Assembly: GCA_022565595.1 (NCBI GenBank)
Contig: JAIUML010000016.1
Location: 1-64,000, forward strand
Length of the DNA stretch: 64,000 nt
Reading direction: 5' to 3'
Source of the DNA: Saccharospirillum sp.
Lineage (GTDB): Bacteria > Pseudomonadota > Gammaproteobacteria > Pseudomonadales > Natronospirillaceae
Under the pieces are notes generated by a model. That model did not search any database, was not told where the DNA came from, and saw only the letters and a list, made by a program, of their open reading frames with translations. Made by a program: the position numbers and the translations under genes. This document shows, one piece after another, positions 45,893 to 55,574 of the stretch. How positions within the stretch are numbered: the first letter of the stretch is position 1; each line of letters starts with the position of its first letter.

Positions 45893-46420
45893 CTAAGACG
45901 GGTCTCTGACCAATCTCACATGCATGTTGTTGGTCACAAAAGAGAAGCTGCTCGTTGACCCTGAATCAAAGCTCACAGGCCAGGCGCGCCCGTCAAAACG
46001 CCCTGAAGGTGAACCTGACCAGAAGTTTTCGGCCGGTGTATCGGGAAATATCTCGGTATGAATGGCCGGATTTCTGCGGCAGGTTTCCACCAGGCTGAAC
46101 AACTCTTTCACATTCGGCAAGCGCCAGTCCTGATACCCGCCAAATGAGCTGCCAGCGGCATGCACCAGGGCCTGCGACCAGTCAAAAGTGCTCGCAGGCC
46201 CTTCACAGCTGGTACCGTCCATACTCAATGTCTGACCTTCAGCGCAGCGTTTCCACATCAAACCCGACCGGTTATCAGTCACCAGGGCACCGTCGACAGT
46301 ATAGGCCGCTGCCGGATTAACCCTGATCAGATTGTCAACGCATTCGGTTTCCTGCGCAATGGCGGTGCCTGCCAGCCAAGCAGCAGTAAACGCCAGGGGC
46401 AAGCCAGTTCGCTTTATCAT
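45893..46420 (-). CDS. Exported DUF1566 (Lcl C-terminal domain) protein
   Basis: Encodes 175 residues from ATG 46420, preceded by AAGGAGG. A signal peptide (about 1-22, ending TAIAQ) is followed by one DUF1566 domain with the hallmarks DNRSGLMWKRC, WRLPNVKELFSLV, YWSGSP-like NFWSGSPSG and a terminal VRLVRD. This domain is found in Legionella Lcl adhesin and many secreted proteins; its role here is unknown, possibly surface or ligand binding. It lies 17 bases downstream of a second DUF1566 gene. Confidence 0.82.
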   Translation of the reverse strand: MIKRTGLPLAFTAAWLAGTAIAQETECVDNLIRVNPAAAYTVDGALVTDNRSGLMWKRCAEGQTLSMDGTSCEGPASTFDWSQALVHAAGSSFGGYQDWRLPNVKELFSLVETCRRNPAIHTEIFPDTPAENFWSGSPSGRFDGRAWPVSFDSGSTSSFSFVTNNMHVRLVRDPS

Positions 46421-46437
46421 AACGCCTCCTTCCAGCA

Positions 46438-47667
46438 TCAAGGTGAAACCGGCCCGCGGACCAGCATCACATACCAGGGGGTACTTTTGAGGCTCGACTC
46501 AACGGCACCATTCCTGCCGTAGTCGACATTGAAGGCGCTATTACCCAAGGATGCTCTGGGTGTCGCACTCCAGTATCGTTTTTGCGCAGTCGTTGGCAGT
46601 ATGGGGAAGTAGTCCCGATCCAGTGATGTTCGCGGGCCCAGTGTTGATTGCGACAGCCCGAGATGTGCAATGGAAAACAGCTCCTGTACCGATGGCATGC
46701 GCCAGTCCGTTGCACCACAGAGCCCGGCAGCATTGACATCTTCAACGTATTTCTCGGTATCACAGCGTTGTTTGGATGCATCCAGACAAAGGGTTGTTGA
46801 ATGGCTTTCGACACCCGGTTTTCCCTGAAAATTGTTGACGCTGTCATACCAGCTGTAAGCCCAGGCACGGTGTCGTAGATGGGTTTCGTCATCGACTTTG
46901 ACTTCCCAGACCAGACCTGTGTGGTTGTCTCGTGTGCAAGCCCAATCGTCCGGCCCACTGCCCAGTTGAGCTGCAAATCCGACGACTTCGCCGCTGTTCG
47001 AGATCTTGCTGAAATCAAAGCCTGCCGAGCCACCACCGTGTTTGGGTAAGTCTCCATCGCGAAAACGGGCATCGCGGCCGGAGTGCGCATCCTGACGAGG
47101 ATAGCTGGCCGCGAGATTCTGACAGCCCGTGCGCTTCTCGGCTGTTGCGCCCTCTATTGCAATGGCAGCCACACTACTGGCACACCAGTCGATCCCGGTA
47201 TCATTGAGCAAGCTGGTTGGATTAAAAGGCGCCGGTGCTGCCGGGGTCGCCGAGACTTCGTCAGCAGCCTCACTTTCAACGGATCCGGCGGTAGCGGTGA
47301 CGATAAAATGATAACGAGTGCCATTCTCCAGATCAGTAAAGGCATGAGAGGCTGTACTCACCGACTGCATTTCAGAGTAGGATGCGGCCGTATCCGGGTG
47401 AATACCGGCGAATTCGCTTAGATAGATATTGTAACCGCTGGCGTCGGCAACTTCGGACCAGTTCAAGTTAATTTGCTTATCGCCGGGCAGCACTATCACA
47501 GACGTCGGCGCCTGCAGAGAGGTACCCGGGGGAAGTCCGCCACCGGCGCCATTACCACCGTTACTGCCTCCCCCATCACAGCCATACAAACCCACAATAA
47601 TGACCACCGACAAAAGACCTGCCTGGCTGGCCAGGCCATGAGTAGCTTGAAAACAGGACATCGTCAT
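46438..47667 (-). CDS. DUF1566 lipoprotein with fibronectin III domain
   Basis: Encodes 409 residues. An N-terminal lipoprotein-like signal ends in GLYGC (about residue 30), followed by a Gly/Asn-rich linker. A fibronectin type III domain spans about 52-140 (WSEVADASGYNIYLSEF) and a C-terminal DUF1566 domain about 150-409 (TGLVWEVK, ATDWRMPSVQELFSI, RYWSATPR, YVMLVRGP). Co-transcribed with the smaller DUF1566 protein. Probably a surface lipoprotein; partner or ligand unknown. Confidence 0.82.
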   Translation of the reverse strand: MTMSCFQATHGLASQAGLLSVVIIVGLYGCDGGGSNGGNGAGGGLPPGTSLQAPTSVIVLPGDKQINLNWSEVADASGYNIYLSEFAGIHPDTAASYSEMQSVSTASHAFTDLENGTRYHFIVTATAGSVESEAADEVSATPAAPAPFNPTSLLNDTGIDWCASSVAAIAIEGATAEKRTGCQNLAASYPRQDAHSGRDARFRDGDLPKHGGGSAGFDFSKISNSGEVVGFAAQLGSGPDDWACTRDNHTGLVWEVKVDDETHLRHRAWAYSWYDSVNNFQGKPGVESHSTTLCLDASKQRCDTEKYVEDVNAAGLCGATDWRMPSVQELFSIAHLGLSQSTLGPRTSLDRDYFPILPTTAQKRYWSATPRASLGNSAFNVDYGRNGAVESSLKSTPWYVMLVRGPVSP

Positions 47668-47772
47668 AACTGCCCCCTCTCTCGTTAAACCTATCTCGTT
47701 AAACCTATCGCTTCAGGTAGGCCAGGACGCCGCAGGCACCGCTGGCAAACCCCTTAAAACATGACCCAAACC

Positions 47773-49974
47773 TCATTCCACCAGTAAGGGCGCTACCAGG
47801 GTAAAGGTCGGCAGGAAGCCAGCATCGTTGCCGGCGTCGACGACTTGCTGGGTATCGGTCAGACCGCCAGAGTCGTCAATGGTAAACACCTGGATGCGCT
47901 GATCGCGAAAACGGACATACAGCAAGCGCCCGGACGGATCAAGCTCAATCCAGGAAGGGAGACCCGCCACATTGACACGCGAGCGATAAGCCAGGCTGAA
48001 GTTTGCCTGGTTAATGTCGTAAATCGCGATTTTATGCGGTGGGCCATCGATGACATCCTCACCTACGTAGAGATACTGGCCCGTTGGATGCACGCCAATT
48101 GGCCCCGGCCGGACATCAGATTCACCGACCTTGGGTGGCGTGTGCCGGGTAGGATTATCAAGAGCGCCGGTCGCAGTCATCACGTGGCGTGTCACTTGAT
48201 GGTCGTTCGCCAGGCTAATATAGGCGTAAAAGCCGTTCGGGTGGAACTTCATGTCAACCGGTCGGCCTACACCTGCACCCTGGTTACCTGGCAGGTATAA
48301 CTGGCCTCCTTCTGGTATTCCTGTGGTCGGGTTGACCTGAAAACGGGATATCCGGTCAGAGAAGCTGTTGATCGAATAGAGATAGCGCCCTGCGGCGTGC
48401 ATCGACAGATTCTCCGGGCCATCGCCGACAGCAAAGTTGCTTACCGCCGTTGTGTTGATCTCACCGTCCGCCGTGTAGGCATAGGTTCTGAGGTTGCCCT
48501 TCTCTGCGGTATCGTCCTGATCAAGGACATAGAGGAATTGACCAGCGCGACCCAGCTCAATTCGCTGAAAGCCCGGAACAGAGTCCTTTTGCACAACAGT
48601 CGCATTCGCCGATTCGATAAAGGTGAGATCACCGCCTGTGGGATCAAAAAGATAGCTCGTCAACAAATCCTGTTTGGGGCTCAGGTTATTACGGCCTGCC
48701 CCCAATAGCAGCCCTGACACATATTGCACCGCGACTTGCCCGTCAATCAGCGCATGACTTCCGGCCAGGGTATCCTGCAGGTTCAAGCCGCCATCAACGC
48801 CGATCTCGAAGACTCTCAGGCCCGAAACATCAGGGGCCAGCAGAAACTTCGGTGTCGGTACCAGGGCGCCTTCTCCGCCGATGGCGGTGACGGTATTGGC
48901 ATTGTTAAAGACACGCGCATATCCCATAACCCTCAATGTACCGTTCACTTCGTCGACAGCCAGAGTCGAGACCGCCGGGCTATTGTTGTGGCTGACATAG
49001 AGCTCGGCACCGGTCGGACTAAGGGTCAGATCACTTGAACTGGAAAACAGACTGTGCGAATCGATCATGGTCAATTCGCCCGTGGCATCCTCGACACGGT
49101 AATGGTAAACACGATCGTTGCTGGTTATGGCATACAAGTGCTCGCCCTTTTCATCCAGCACCAGATCAAGAACGTTAGTGTTGTCGTCAACTGAAGTACT
49201 ATGTTCCAGCGCCCCGTCATCCCCGACGCTATAGACCTGTATCATGTCCGAACTGGTATGAGAGAAGCTCAGGTAGGCCAGGCTTCCAGCCTCGTTAAAA
49301 ACCAGCGCTGTGGGGTTTTCGTCGGTATCCATGAAGATGGGCGTCGGCACCAGACTGCCGTCGGCATTGATGTCCAGGATATGAATCTGGTCATCTGAGC
49401 GGCTGACCACGTATAGGCGATCACCCGCCGGGTTCAGCGTCACAAAATAAGGGTTAACCTCAAGCGACACAGACACCCGGGGGGACAGGGTACCGGCTCC
49501 GGAAATCGTATAAACGTCGATGGCACCCGAGGTCGTACCGCTTGCAACATAGGCGACAGAGGCGTCATCCTTTAAGGCAAAATGGGACGTATTGCCACTG
49601 GTATCGCGTGAGTCAACTTCGGAGATAGCACCGGTCAATGCGTCAAAGGAAAGTAGAAAGATTTCGTTGCTGGTAACCGCGATAACACGATCATTAGCCG
49701 TATCGTGCAATAGTTCCCGGAACTGGAAAGCAGAGAGTTTCGAATACGCAATTGGGCTGGTAAAACCGGCAACCGGATCAACGCGCGAGATGCTGAGTGT
49801 ACCGTCGGAATGACCAGAGACAACGAAGCGATCGGCAAGCGCTTTGGCAACCGAGCCATTACCACCATCATTGCCACTTGAACCTCCACTTCCACCGCCT
49901 CCACATGCGGCAATGTTCAGTACTACCAAAAAACCGAGTCCCCATCGAACAAACAACTTAGCCATGCCTACCAT
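47773..49974 (-). CDS. Beta-propeller lipoprotein (lactonase/YVTN-type repeats)
   Basis: Encodes 733 residues. A lipoprotein signal ends in IAAC (Cys24), followed by a Gly/Ser linker rich in GGGGSGGSSG. The rest is built of repeated beta-propeller blades with patterns such as LNPAGDRLYVVSR, LDEKGEHLYAIT, LSPTGAELYVSH and VHPTGQYLYVGE, like the 6-phosphogluconolactonase/YVTN class (PF10282). The length allows two propellers of about seven blades. Outer-membrane or periplasmic location inferred. ATG 49974 follows AGGAGG; the enzyme or binding function is unknown. Confidence 0.85.
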   Translation of the reverse strand: MVGMAKLFVRWGLGFLVVLNIAACGGGGSGGSSGNDGGNGSVAKALADRFVVSGHSDGTLSISRVDPVAGFTSPIAYSKLSAFQFRELLHDTANDRVIAVTSNEIFLLSFDALTGAISEVDSRDTSGNTSHFALKDDASVAYVASGTTSGAIDVYTISGAGTLSPRVSVSLEVNPYFVTLNPAGDRLYVVSRSDDQIHILDINADGSLVPTPIFMDTDENPTALVFNEAGSLAYLSFSHTSSDMIQVYSVGDDGALEHSTSVDDNTNVLDLVLDEKGEHLYAITSNDRVYHYRVEDATGELTMIDSHSLFSSSSDLTLSPTGAELYVSHNNSPAVSTLAVDEVNGTLRVMGYARVFNNANTVTAIGGEGALVPTPKFLLAPDVSGLRVFEIGVDGGLNLQDTLAGSHALIDGQVAVQYVSGLLLGAGRNNLSPKQDLLTSYLFDPTGGDLTFIESANATVVQKDSVPGFQRIELGRAGQFLYVLDQDDTAEKGNLRTYAYTADGEINTTAVSNFAVGDGPENLSMHAAGRYLYSINSFSDRISRFQVNPTTGIPEGGQLYLPGNQGAGVGRPVDMKFHPNGFYAYISLANDHQVTRHVMTATGALDNPTRHTPPKVGESDVRPGPIGVHPTGQYLYVGEDVIDGPPHKIAIYDINQANFSLAYRSRVNVAGLPSWIELDPSGRLLYVRFRDQRIQVFTIDDSGGLTDTQQVVDAGNDAGFLPTFTLVAPLLVE

Positions 49975-50611
49975 TCTGGAATCCTCCTATCTGTCTTATT
50001 GGCTTACCGTCCTGTATAGGCTGAACCGGGATCAGCCGCCCAATTACCTTGAATTCATTCTCGAACAATATTGGTAAGGCTCTGGACAAACTCCAACAGC
50101 ATCAGGAAGATATGGACGATCGATTTAAATAGGCACCTGTCCAGTTAAAAAACCAGAAATATGGCTGTCTGTGATAAGAATTATAGAATAGGTTGTTGGA
50201 TATCATGACAGCTGCTCTATGAGCAATTGCCAAGTTTAGCGGCTTTAGGCAAGTTTTGTATTGTTATTAAATGTTAAAAAACAAGCAGCGGACAATATTT
50301 AATACATCCTATGTCTAAAAAACTTTACCCTTATATCGAAAAACTCATGACCTGAGGATTCCAGTAGTTCGTTATCGGCCAGACCAATACCTACCCTCTG
50401 TTACATATCTTCCACATGCTTGACCCATTATTGGTGCGTCAGCGAACCGACTGTGCTTAACCCTAAGCGTACTGTGCAACCTCATCCTGAATTCCATAGT
50501 TCTTGGTAATTCAGCTTCCTACCTGACAATGATGCCGGGAAAGACGGCCTTGATGAGGCGGTAAACAGGACATTTTGTCCGACTTACATTCTCGATTCGA
50601 AGGAACTTTAT
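49975..50611. other. Long AT-rich divergent intergenic region
   Basis: About 640 bases between two divergent exported-protein genes. It is AT-rich at 50090-50340 and contains the inverted repeat GGACA-TTT-TGTCC at 50568-50580, about 30 bases before the PRC-barrel start. It must hold both promoters. No gene, tRNA or riboswitch was recognised. Confidence 0.5.
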
Positions 50612-51208
50612 ATGAAAAAGCTACATTCAATAGCCTATAGTGCACTGATCACACCCGTAATCGCGTTGGGTGCTGGTTCTGCACTGGCTCAGCAATCTAC
50701 TGATCAGGATATGGATCAAAATCAGCAGAGTACTCAGACTAACCAGGGTACCGGTACAACGGGTGCTGGAACTGGTATTGGCATCGGCTCTGAGCAGGAT
50801 CCTATGGGTGTAGATCAGCAAGACCAGGACTCACAGTTTGGTACAGATCAGGATTCGCAGCTTGGTACTGACTATGACCATATGAACGAGCAGTCTCGCG
50901 GCCAGAACCTGGGCTTCATGGACAATACTCCCAGCAATGGCATGCAGGTAAGCGATCTGATGGGTTCCAACGTTCGTGCCTCTGACAATGAAGACATTGG
51001 TTCAGTCGACGATATGATCGTCGATAGTGACGGCCAGATCGTTGCTATCATCGTGAGTGTCGGTGGTTTTCTCGGCATTGGTGACCGTGAAGTCGCTGTA
51101 GGCTGGGATGACGTTACACGTTCAGGCGATGGTGATGACCAGGAACTGCGTATTAACCGTAGCAGTGAAGAACTCAAGAACGCACCGGAATACCGCAGAA
51201 ATAACTGA
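50612..51208 (+). CDS. Exported PRC-barrel domain protein
   Basis: Encodes 198 residues. The signal peptide (about 1-26, ending GSALA) is followed by a low-complexity Gln/Asp/Gly/Thr region (about 27-100) with near repeats of DQDSQ(F/L)GTD. A PRC-barrel domain covers about 108-185 (GMQVSDLMGSNVRASDNEDIGSVDDMIVDSDGQ and REVAVGW motifs). Periplasmic PRC-barrel proteins of this type are linked to stress in proteobacteria, but the function is unknown. AAGGAA precedes the ATG; a strong terminator follows. Confidence 0.85.
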   Translation: MKKLHSIAYSALITPVIALGAGSALAQQSTDQDMDQNQQSTQTNQGTGTTGAGTGIGIGSEQDPMGVDQQDQDSQFGTDQDSQLGTDYDHMNEQSRGQNLGFMDNTPSNGMQVSDLMGSNVRASDNEDIGSVDDMIVDSDGQIVAIIVSVGGFLGIGDREVAVGWDDVTRSGDGDDQELRINRSSEELKNAPEYRRNN

Positions 51209-51240
51209 TTCCGGAAGCCGTAACTGACCTGAAAAAGGTA

Positions 51241-51272
51241 AAGGGTAGGGGCGAAAGCCCCTACCCTTTTTT
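51241..51272 (+). terminator. Strong rho-independent terminator after the PRC-barrel gene
   Basis: AAGGGTAGGGGC and its complement form a 12-base stem around the tetraloop GAAA, ending in a run of six T. Confidence 0.9.
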
Positions 51273-51321
51273 GGTCTAAAAAACCTTTACCAGCAGTACC
51301 GGTAAAGGTTGGCTACACACT

Positions 51322-51393
51322 CTAAAAGAGTAACGCAATCAGGATGATAATGGGGATAGGAACCCCAATAAGCCAAAGCAATATGGCATGCAT
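51322..51393 (-). CDS. 23-residue hydrophobic membrane peptide
   Basis: Encodes 23 residues, nearly all hydrophobic, with the core LLWLIGVPIPIIILIALL forming a single membrane span. AAGAGGAG lies six bases before the ATG, a near-perfect ribosome-binding site. It lies 31 bases downstream of the PhnA-like membrane protein gene on the same strand. Short proteins with a W-LxG-xPIP core occur in other proteobacteria to my memory, but their function is unknown. Too short for routine gene prediction. Confidence 0.6.
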   Translation of the reverse strand: MHAILLWLIGVPIPIIILIALLF

Positions 51394-51424
51394 AACAGAC
51401 TCCTCTTAATGAATAGGGTACCAA

Positions 51425-52351
51425 TCAAGCATCGCGCTGGCGTCCACCGAAGACGGCCATCAGGCTTGCAGCGAATGCGCCTATCGACAATGCCACAAAC
51501 ATCCAGAGTGCTCCGTAAGCTGACGCTTTACGTGCTTCGTCGGCGGCCTCTCGGGCTGCCGTTTCCGCTTCGTCCAGGGCCATTCGGACCTCCTCAAAAC
51601 CATCCGAGACCCGCTGTTCGGCTTCACGTTGGCTTAGATCTGTTCGCTCCGCCATGAGTTGAGCAATGTAGCGTTCATCTCCTTGAGGCAAACTACCGGT
51701 GCGCAGTGCTCGCGTGACGATTCTCATGACCTCGCCAATGGGGATTGCAGAAGCTTCAGCGTTCTGTTGTGTTGTTCCGGTAGTGGCGCTGCCTCGAAAC
51801 AAGTAATCAACAAAGTATTCGATGGTAGCTGTGTTTTCATCTGAGCTTGAATCACCTGCAAACTCTGTTGCTGCCGAGCCTGCGCCATCGGCAATTTCAG
51901 CTGCTGCTTGAACACCACCCCTGACGATTGAACCAACGACCGTTGCCGTTACGACCACCATCAACAGCGATGAGACCGCCCAGGTCATGAAACCATGCGC
52001 CGTATCGCGAAAAAACACTTCGTCACTCTGTACCGACACCCATTTGGTTCGCAATCGCCCCGCCAAATAACCACCCAAGCCGGAAGCGGCAAAATGAGTA
52101 ACCGTCAACCAGATGATTGCAGCGAAACCGAGCGCGCCCACACCAACTCCCTCCATACTCCATGGGGACACGACCGAGAACCCCAATCCGGTTCCAAGAA
52201 CCAGCAATAGAAGCGACAAGGCTGCGGCACCAGCCGCACCAGCCAGGATCGCCGCCCAGGAGATGGCACTGCCCTCACCTGGCAAGCCTTCCAGATTGCC
52301 CGCGCCGTTGCGCAAGCCACCTTGACCCGCACCTCTGATGTACTCTGACAT
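51425..52351 (-). CDS. PhnA-like membrane protein
   Basis: Encodes 308 residues from ATG 52351 (AAGGAG six bases upstream). A short soluble N-terminus is followed by three or four membrane helices, with ISWAAILAGAAGAAALSLLLLVLGTG near residue 30, FAASGLGGYLAGRLRTKW near 88 and another helix near 130. A soluble acidic/Ala-rich helical region (about 215-280) precedes a final membrane helix. The pattern matches membrane proteins annotated PhnA-like in alphaproteobacteria; no phosphonate role is supported. It follows katE by 57 bases on the same strand. Confidence 0.7.
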   Translation of the reverse strand: MSEYIRGAGQGGLRNGAGNLEGLPGEGSAISWAAILAGAAGAAALSLLLLVLGTGLGFSVVSPWSMEGVGVGALGFAAIIWLTVTHFAASGLGGYLAGRLRTKWVSVQSDEVFFRDTAHGFMTWAVSSLLMVVVTATVVGSIVRGGVQAAAEIADGAGSAATEFAGDSSSDENTATIEYFVDYLFRGSATTGTTQQNAEASAIPIGEVMRIVTRALRTGSLPQGDERYIAQLMAERTDLSQREAEQRVSDGFEEVRMALDEAETAAREAADEARKASAYGALWMFVALSIGAFAASLMAVFGGRQRDA

Positions 52352-52408
52352 TAGGTACTCCTTATCTGTTATGTATGAAGTCGGTAACAGGATGAGTGTC
52401 ACCCTGCT

Positions 52409-54790
52409 TCAATGTGCTGCTGCATCCAGAAAGCGAGATGGATGACGATGGGCTGCAATCGCGTTAATGAATGCCGACGCAATTTCGCTTTCTTTATCTT
52501 TTTCCGCGAGCAAGATACCTTCATCCTCATCAACAACGGCATCGATGCCGGCCATGTCCAGCAACTCTCTCCCAGCACCCAACGCCAGAATCGTTTTAGA
52601 GTGCATAAAAATGTCCTTTATAAATGCCATGGTGTGTTCATTGCCTGCAAGCGACTGGACGGCCTCATTCCCATCGGGCAACACCAGTGCATCGAACAGA
52701 AAACCTGGAGAATTTTCCATGGATTTGTCTGCCTCGATTCCTGCACCAGAGTCACCAACAAAGGCGCCAACCCGTGGCCCTACAAAGTGAACGACTGCAC
52801 CGGCATCTACCAGATCAGCATAAAGCTCGACGAGAGAAGCATGGTGAACACCCTTTTCAACCAGTATCGCTATCTGCCGCGTGCGAATACCACATTCACC
52901 CGGAAGAGCTGTTAACGACAATGCCGGTGAAACTGTGATTTCGGGCGGCTGATGATCAATGCCGGCTCTGGGCATGGCTTCAGGCACTTCCATTCCGAGG
53001 CCAGTTGCAACTTCGGTAGCCAACTCCATTGAAACGTTCACCAGTGAGGACAGCATCCGTTCGCGTATAGCAGGAACACCAACCTTGCTCAGTTCAAAGC
53101 GGAAAGCATCCACAATATGTGCTTTTTCACTATCCGACTGATTTTCAAAGAACAAGGTGGCTTGTGCATAGTGCTCCGCGAACTTCTCAGGCTTGCCGCG
53201 AAGTTTGTCTTCAGTAATGGCTTCAGGGAAAGACACGAACCCGCCCGTTCCGGTTTGAAAAGGACAGCCGCCAGCCAATGAGTTGGGCTCATAAGCGACT
53301 CAGCCACGATTGACTCCCTGACGATGGATGCCATCGCGTTGATTATTCTGCACTGTCGCCAGTGGCGAGTTGATCGGAATCTCGTGGAAATTGGCGCCGC
53401 CGAGGCGAGTAATCTGCGTATCCACATAAGAATGAATACGACCTGCCAGTAATGGGTCATTCGAAAAGTCAATTCCGGGAATGACATGCGCTGTACAAAA
53501 CGCAACCTGTTCGGTTTCGGCGAAGAAATTGTCGGGGTTGCGGTTGAGTACCATACGTCCTACTGGTGTCATTGGTACCAGTTCCTCTGGTATGAGCTTG
53601 GTTGAGTCGAGCACATCAAAACTGAAGCCCTCTGCCTGTTCCTCAGTGAAAATTTGTAAACCCAGCTCCCACTCCGGGAATTCACCGGATTCGATGGCTT
53701 CCCACAAGTCTCGTCGATGAAAATCGGGATCCGCACCAGATATCTTGACCGCTTCATCCCAGACCAGTGAATGAGTTCCCTGCTTTGGCTTCCAATGAAA
53801 TTTACAGAAAACGGATTCGCCACTTTCGTTGACAAGGCGAAAGGTGTGGACGCCAAAACCCTGCATCATCCGGTAGCTACGCGGAATCGCTCTATCCGAC
53901 ATTAACCACATCAGGGTGTGTGTTGATTCCGGCATCAATGAAGCAAAGTCCCAGAATGTATCATGGGCTGATGCTGCCTGTGGCATGCCATGATGCGGTT
54001 CGGGCTTAACGGCATGGACAAGGTCCGGGAATTTCATCGCATCCTGAATGAAAAAAACTGGCATGTTGTTGCCCACCAGATCCCAGTTACCTTCGTCCGT
54101 ATAGAATTTCACAGCAAAACCTCGGATATCTCGGGCCGTATCTTTCGAGCCCCGCTCGCCAGCTACTGTGGAAAAGCGGACAAAAACTGGCGTGATTTTC
54201 CCTTTCCTGGCGAAGGGTGCTGCCCGGCTATATTTACTGAGTGAGTCATAGGCTTCAAAATAACCGTGTGCACCCGACCCGCGAGCATGAACGATGCGTT
54301 CTGGAATGCGTTCGTGATCGAAGTGAGTGATTTTTTCACGAAGAATGAAATCCTCGAGCAGTGTCGGCCCTCGTAGTCCAACCTTCAAGGAATTCTGGTT
54401 ATCCGCAATGCGAACCCCCTGGTTTGTGGTCAAGGGCTCACCGCCTGCATCGACTCGAACTCGTTCAAGCGATGCGACAGTCGCGTTTGTTCCAGCCGGT
54501 GCTGCACGGCCCGTTTTGGCCGTGCCAGCTTCTTCCGTTCGGGTACTCGCCGTCAACTCGCTTGAATCAGGTTTAACCGTTTTGCCGGGAGGGGGTGAAA
54601 TTGCGTTGTCGTGACCCTGGTCGAGTGCTTTGATCGGATTGAAAGGCAAGGCGGCAACCAGGTCGTCCGTTGCCATGGCTTGCAGTATGACGATGTCGTT
54701 GGTTTTAAGCACAGCCTGGGTGTCCGTGGCCGTTTTATCGCCTTTACTCTTGTCGGGTGAAGGCCCGCCAGCTTTGTTTTTTGAGGACAT
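52409..54790 (-). pseudogene. katE: KatE-type large-subunit catalase interrupted by an in-frame TGA
   Basis: The two halves form one reading frame of about 794 codons with a single TGA at 53302-53300. The upstream part is the catalase core. The downstream part (from VAYEPNSLAGGCPFQTG, no ATG near its start) continues the catalase wrapping/helical region (GKPEKFAEHYAQA, HIVDAFRFELSKV) and the C-terminal flavodoxin/GATase-like domain typical of HPII catalases. Relatives usually have Arg where the TGA stands (NRGRVAYEPNS, from memory), so CGA to TGA is the simplest cause. The remaining sequence is well conserved with no other break, so the change is recent, is read through, or is a sequencing error. 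Confidence 0.85.
53300..54790 (-). CDS. katE: Catalase core (truncated KatE)
   Basis: Encodes 496 residues up to the TGA. All catalytic elements are present: heme-pocket His in [12 protein letters not shown] near residue 167, Asn in [13 protein letters not shown] near 238, the [11 protein letters not shown] block and the proximal heme ligand Tyr in RIHSYVDTQ near 454. Decomposes hydrogen peroxide. The start is ATG 54790, with GGAG seven bases upstream, rather than 54802. Residues 1-80 are a variable, disordered extension. Without the downstream helical domain, stable folding is doubtful, though the length is close to small-subunit catalases. Confidence 0.8.
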   Translation of the reverse strand: MSSKNKAGGPSPDKSKGDKTATDTQAVLKTNDIVILQAMATDDLVAALPFNPIKALDQGHDNAISPPPGKTVKPDSSELTASTRTEEAGTAKTGRAAPAGTNATVASLERVRVDAGGEPLTTNQGVRIADNQNSLKVGLRGPTLLEDFILREKITHFDHERIPERIVHARGSGAHGYFEAYDSLSKYSRAAPFARKGKITPVFVRFSTVAGERGSKDTARDIRGFAVKFYTDEGNWDLVGNNMPVFFIQDAMKFPDLVHAVKPEPHHGMPQAASAHDTFWDFASLMPESTHTLMWLMSDRAIPRSYRMMQGFGVHTFRLVNESGESVFCKFHWKPKQGTHSLVWDEAVKISGADPDFHRRDLWEAIESGEFPEWELGLQIFTEEQAEGFSFDVLDSTKLIPEELVPMTPVGRMVLNRNPDNFFAETEQVAFCTAHVIPGIDFSNDPLLAGRIHSYVDTQITRLGGANFHEIPINSPLATVQNNQRDGIHRQGVNRG

Positions 54791-54847
54791 GGTACTCTCC
54801 ATGGAGGTAGCGGATTGCTCCGCACCCCTTCAGCACGATGTAATGGA

Positions 54848-55393
54848 TTAATAGTTGTAACCAAGACCCACCGTATAAGCCCAAACGCCTTCATCCTGGA
54901 AGGCGTCGCCAGCATCACTGGTGCTCTCGAAAAGGAACTGATACTCGACGCGAGAGAGGAAGTATGTTTTCGTCTGCACGTAGTATTTCAGCCCGCCTTC
55001 GAGCCCAGCGAAGGCGCTGTTGTTGACGCCATCACCATAGATGGCACCCAGACTGCCACCAACAAAAGGCCGTGCGCGATCTTCAAGGAATTGATAATTG
55101 ACATAACCCCGGGTTGTACCATTCCAGAAGTCATCCCTGAGGCTTTCACCTCGAATGCTGGCGTAATTGATGCTTTGGCGGATACCAAGAACCAGGCTGC
55201 TGCTCAAGTACCAGCCCATATCGCCAGTCACGCCGAAACTGCCACTGTTGAAGTTCTGGTCACTGCTGCCCGTTCCGGAAATGGAGAATTCCCGTTCGCC
55301 CTCACGTGGACCGAACTCAGACTGTGCTGTTACTGCCATGGGCAATGCACCAAGAAGACAGAGAGCGATTGCCGTTGTGTTGACTTTGTTCAT
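54848..55393 (-). CDS. Small outer-membrane beta-barrel protein
   Basis: Encodes 181 residues from ATG 55393 (AAGGAA six bases upstream). The signal peptide (about 1-24, ending AVTAQ) is followed by alternating amphipathic strands (FSISGTGSSDQNF, GDMGWYLSSSLVLGIRQSI, RPFVGGSLGAIYGDG, VWAYTVGLGYNY) and a C-terminal aromatic residue, as in 8-stranded OmpA/OmpW-like barrels (PF13505 type). Function unknown. It lies directly upstream of katE on the same strand. Confidence 0.82.
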   Translation of the reverse strand: MNKVNTTAIALCLLGALPMAVTAQSEFGPREGEREFSISGTGSSDQNFNSGSFGVTGDMGWYLSSSLVLGIRQSINYASIRGESLRDDFWNGTTRGYVNYQFLEDRARPFVGGSLGAIYGDGVNNSAFAGLEGGLKYYVQTKTYFLSRVEYQFLFESTSDAGDAFQDEGVWAYTVGLGYNY

Positions 55394-55574
55394 GAGAAGT
55401 TCCTTGCTTGTATAAATCACATTTATGTTCCGAGTTGCGCTAACAGACGCTTTGCGCGGACCGTGTCGAAGCCATTGCCAGAGCTGTCGGCCCTGGAAAA
55501 TGCATGACGTCATGATCGTTGCTGAACCGCAGCGTTGTCTGTTCGTAAGCGCACACCAGATTCTTAAAAGATCT

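Noticed and set aside
53300-53302. TGA in katE as a selenocysteine codon
   Set aside because: Homologues have Arg, not Cys, at this place, and no SECIS-like hairpin is evident just downstream.
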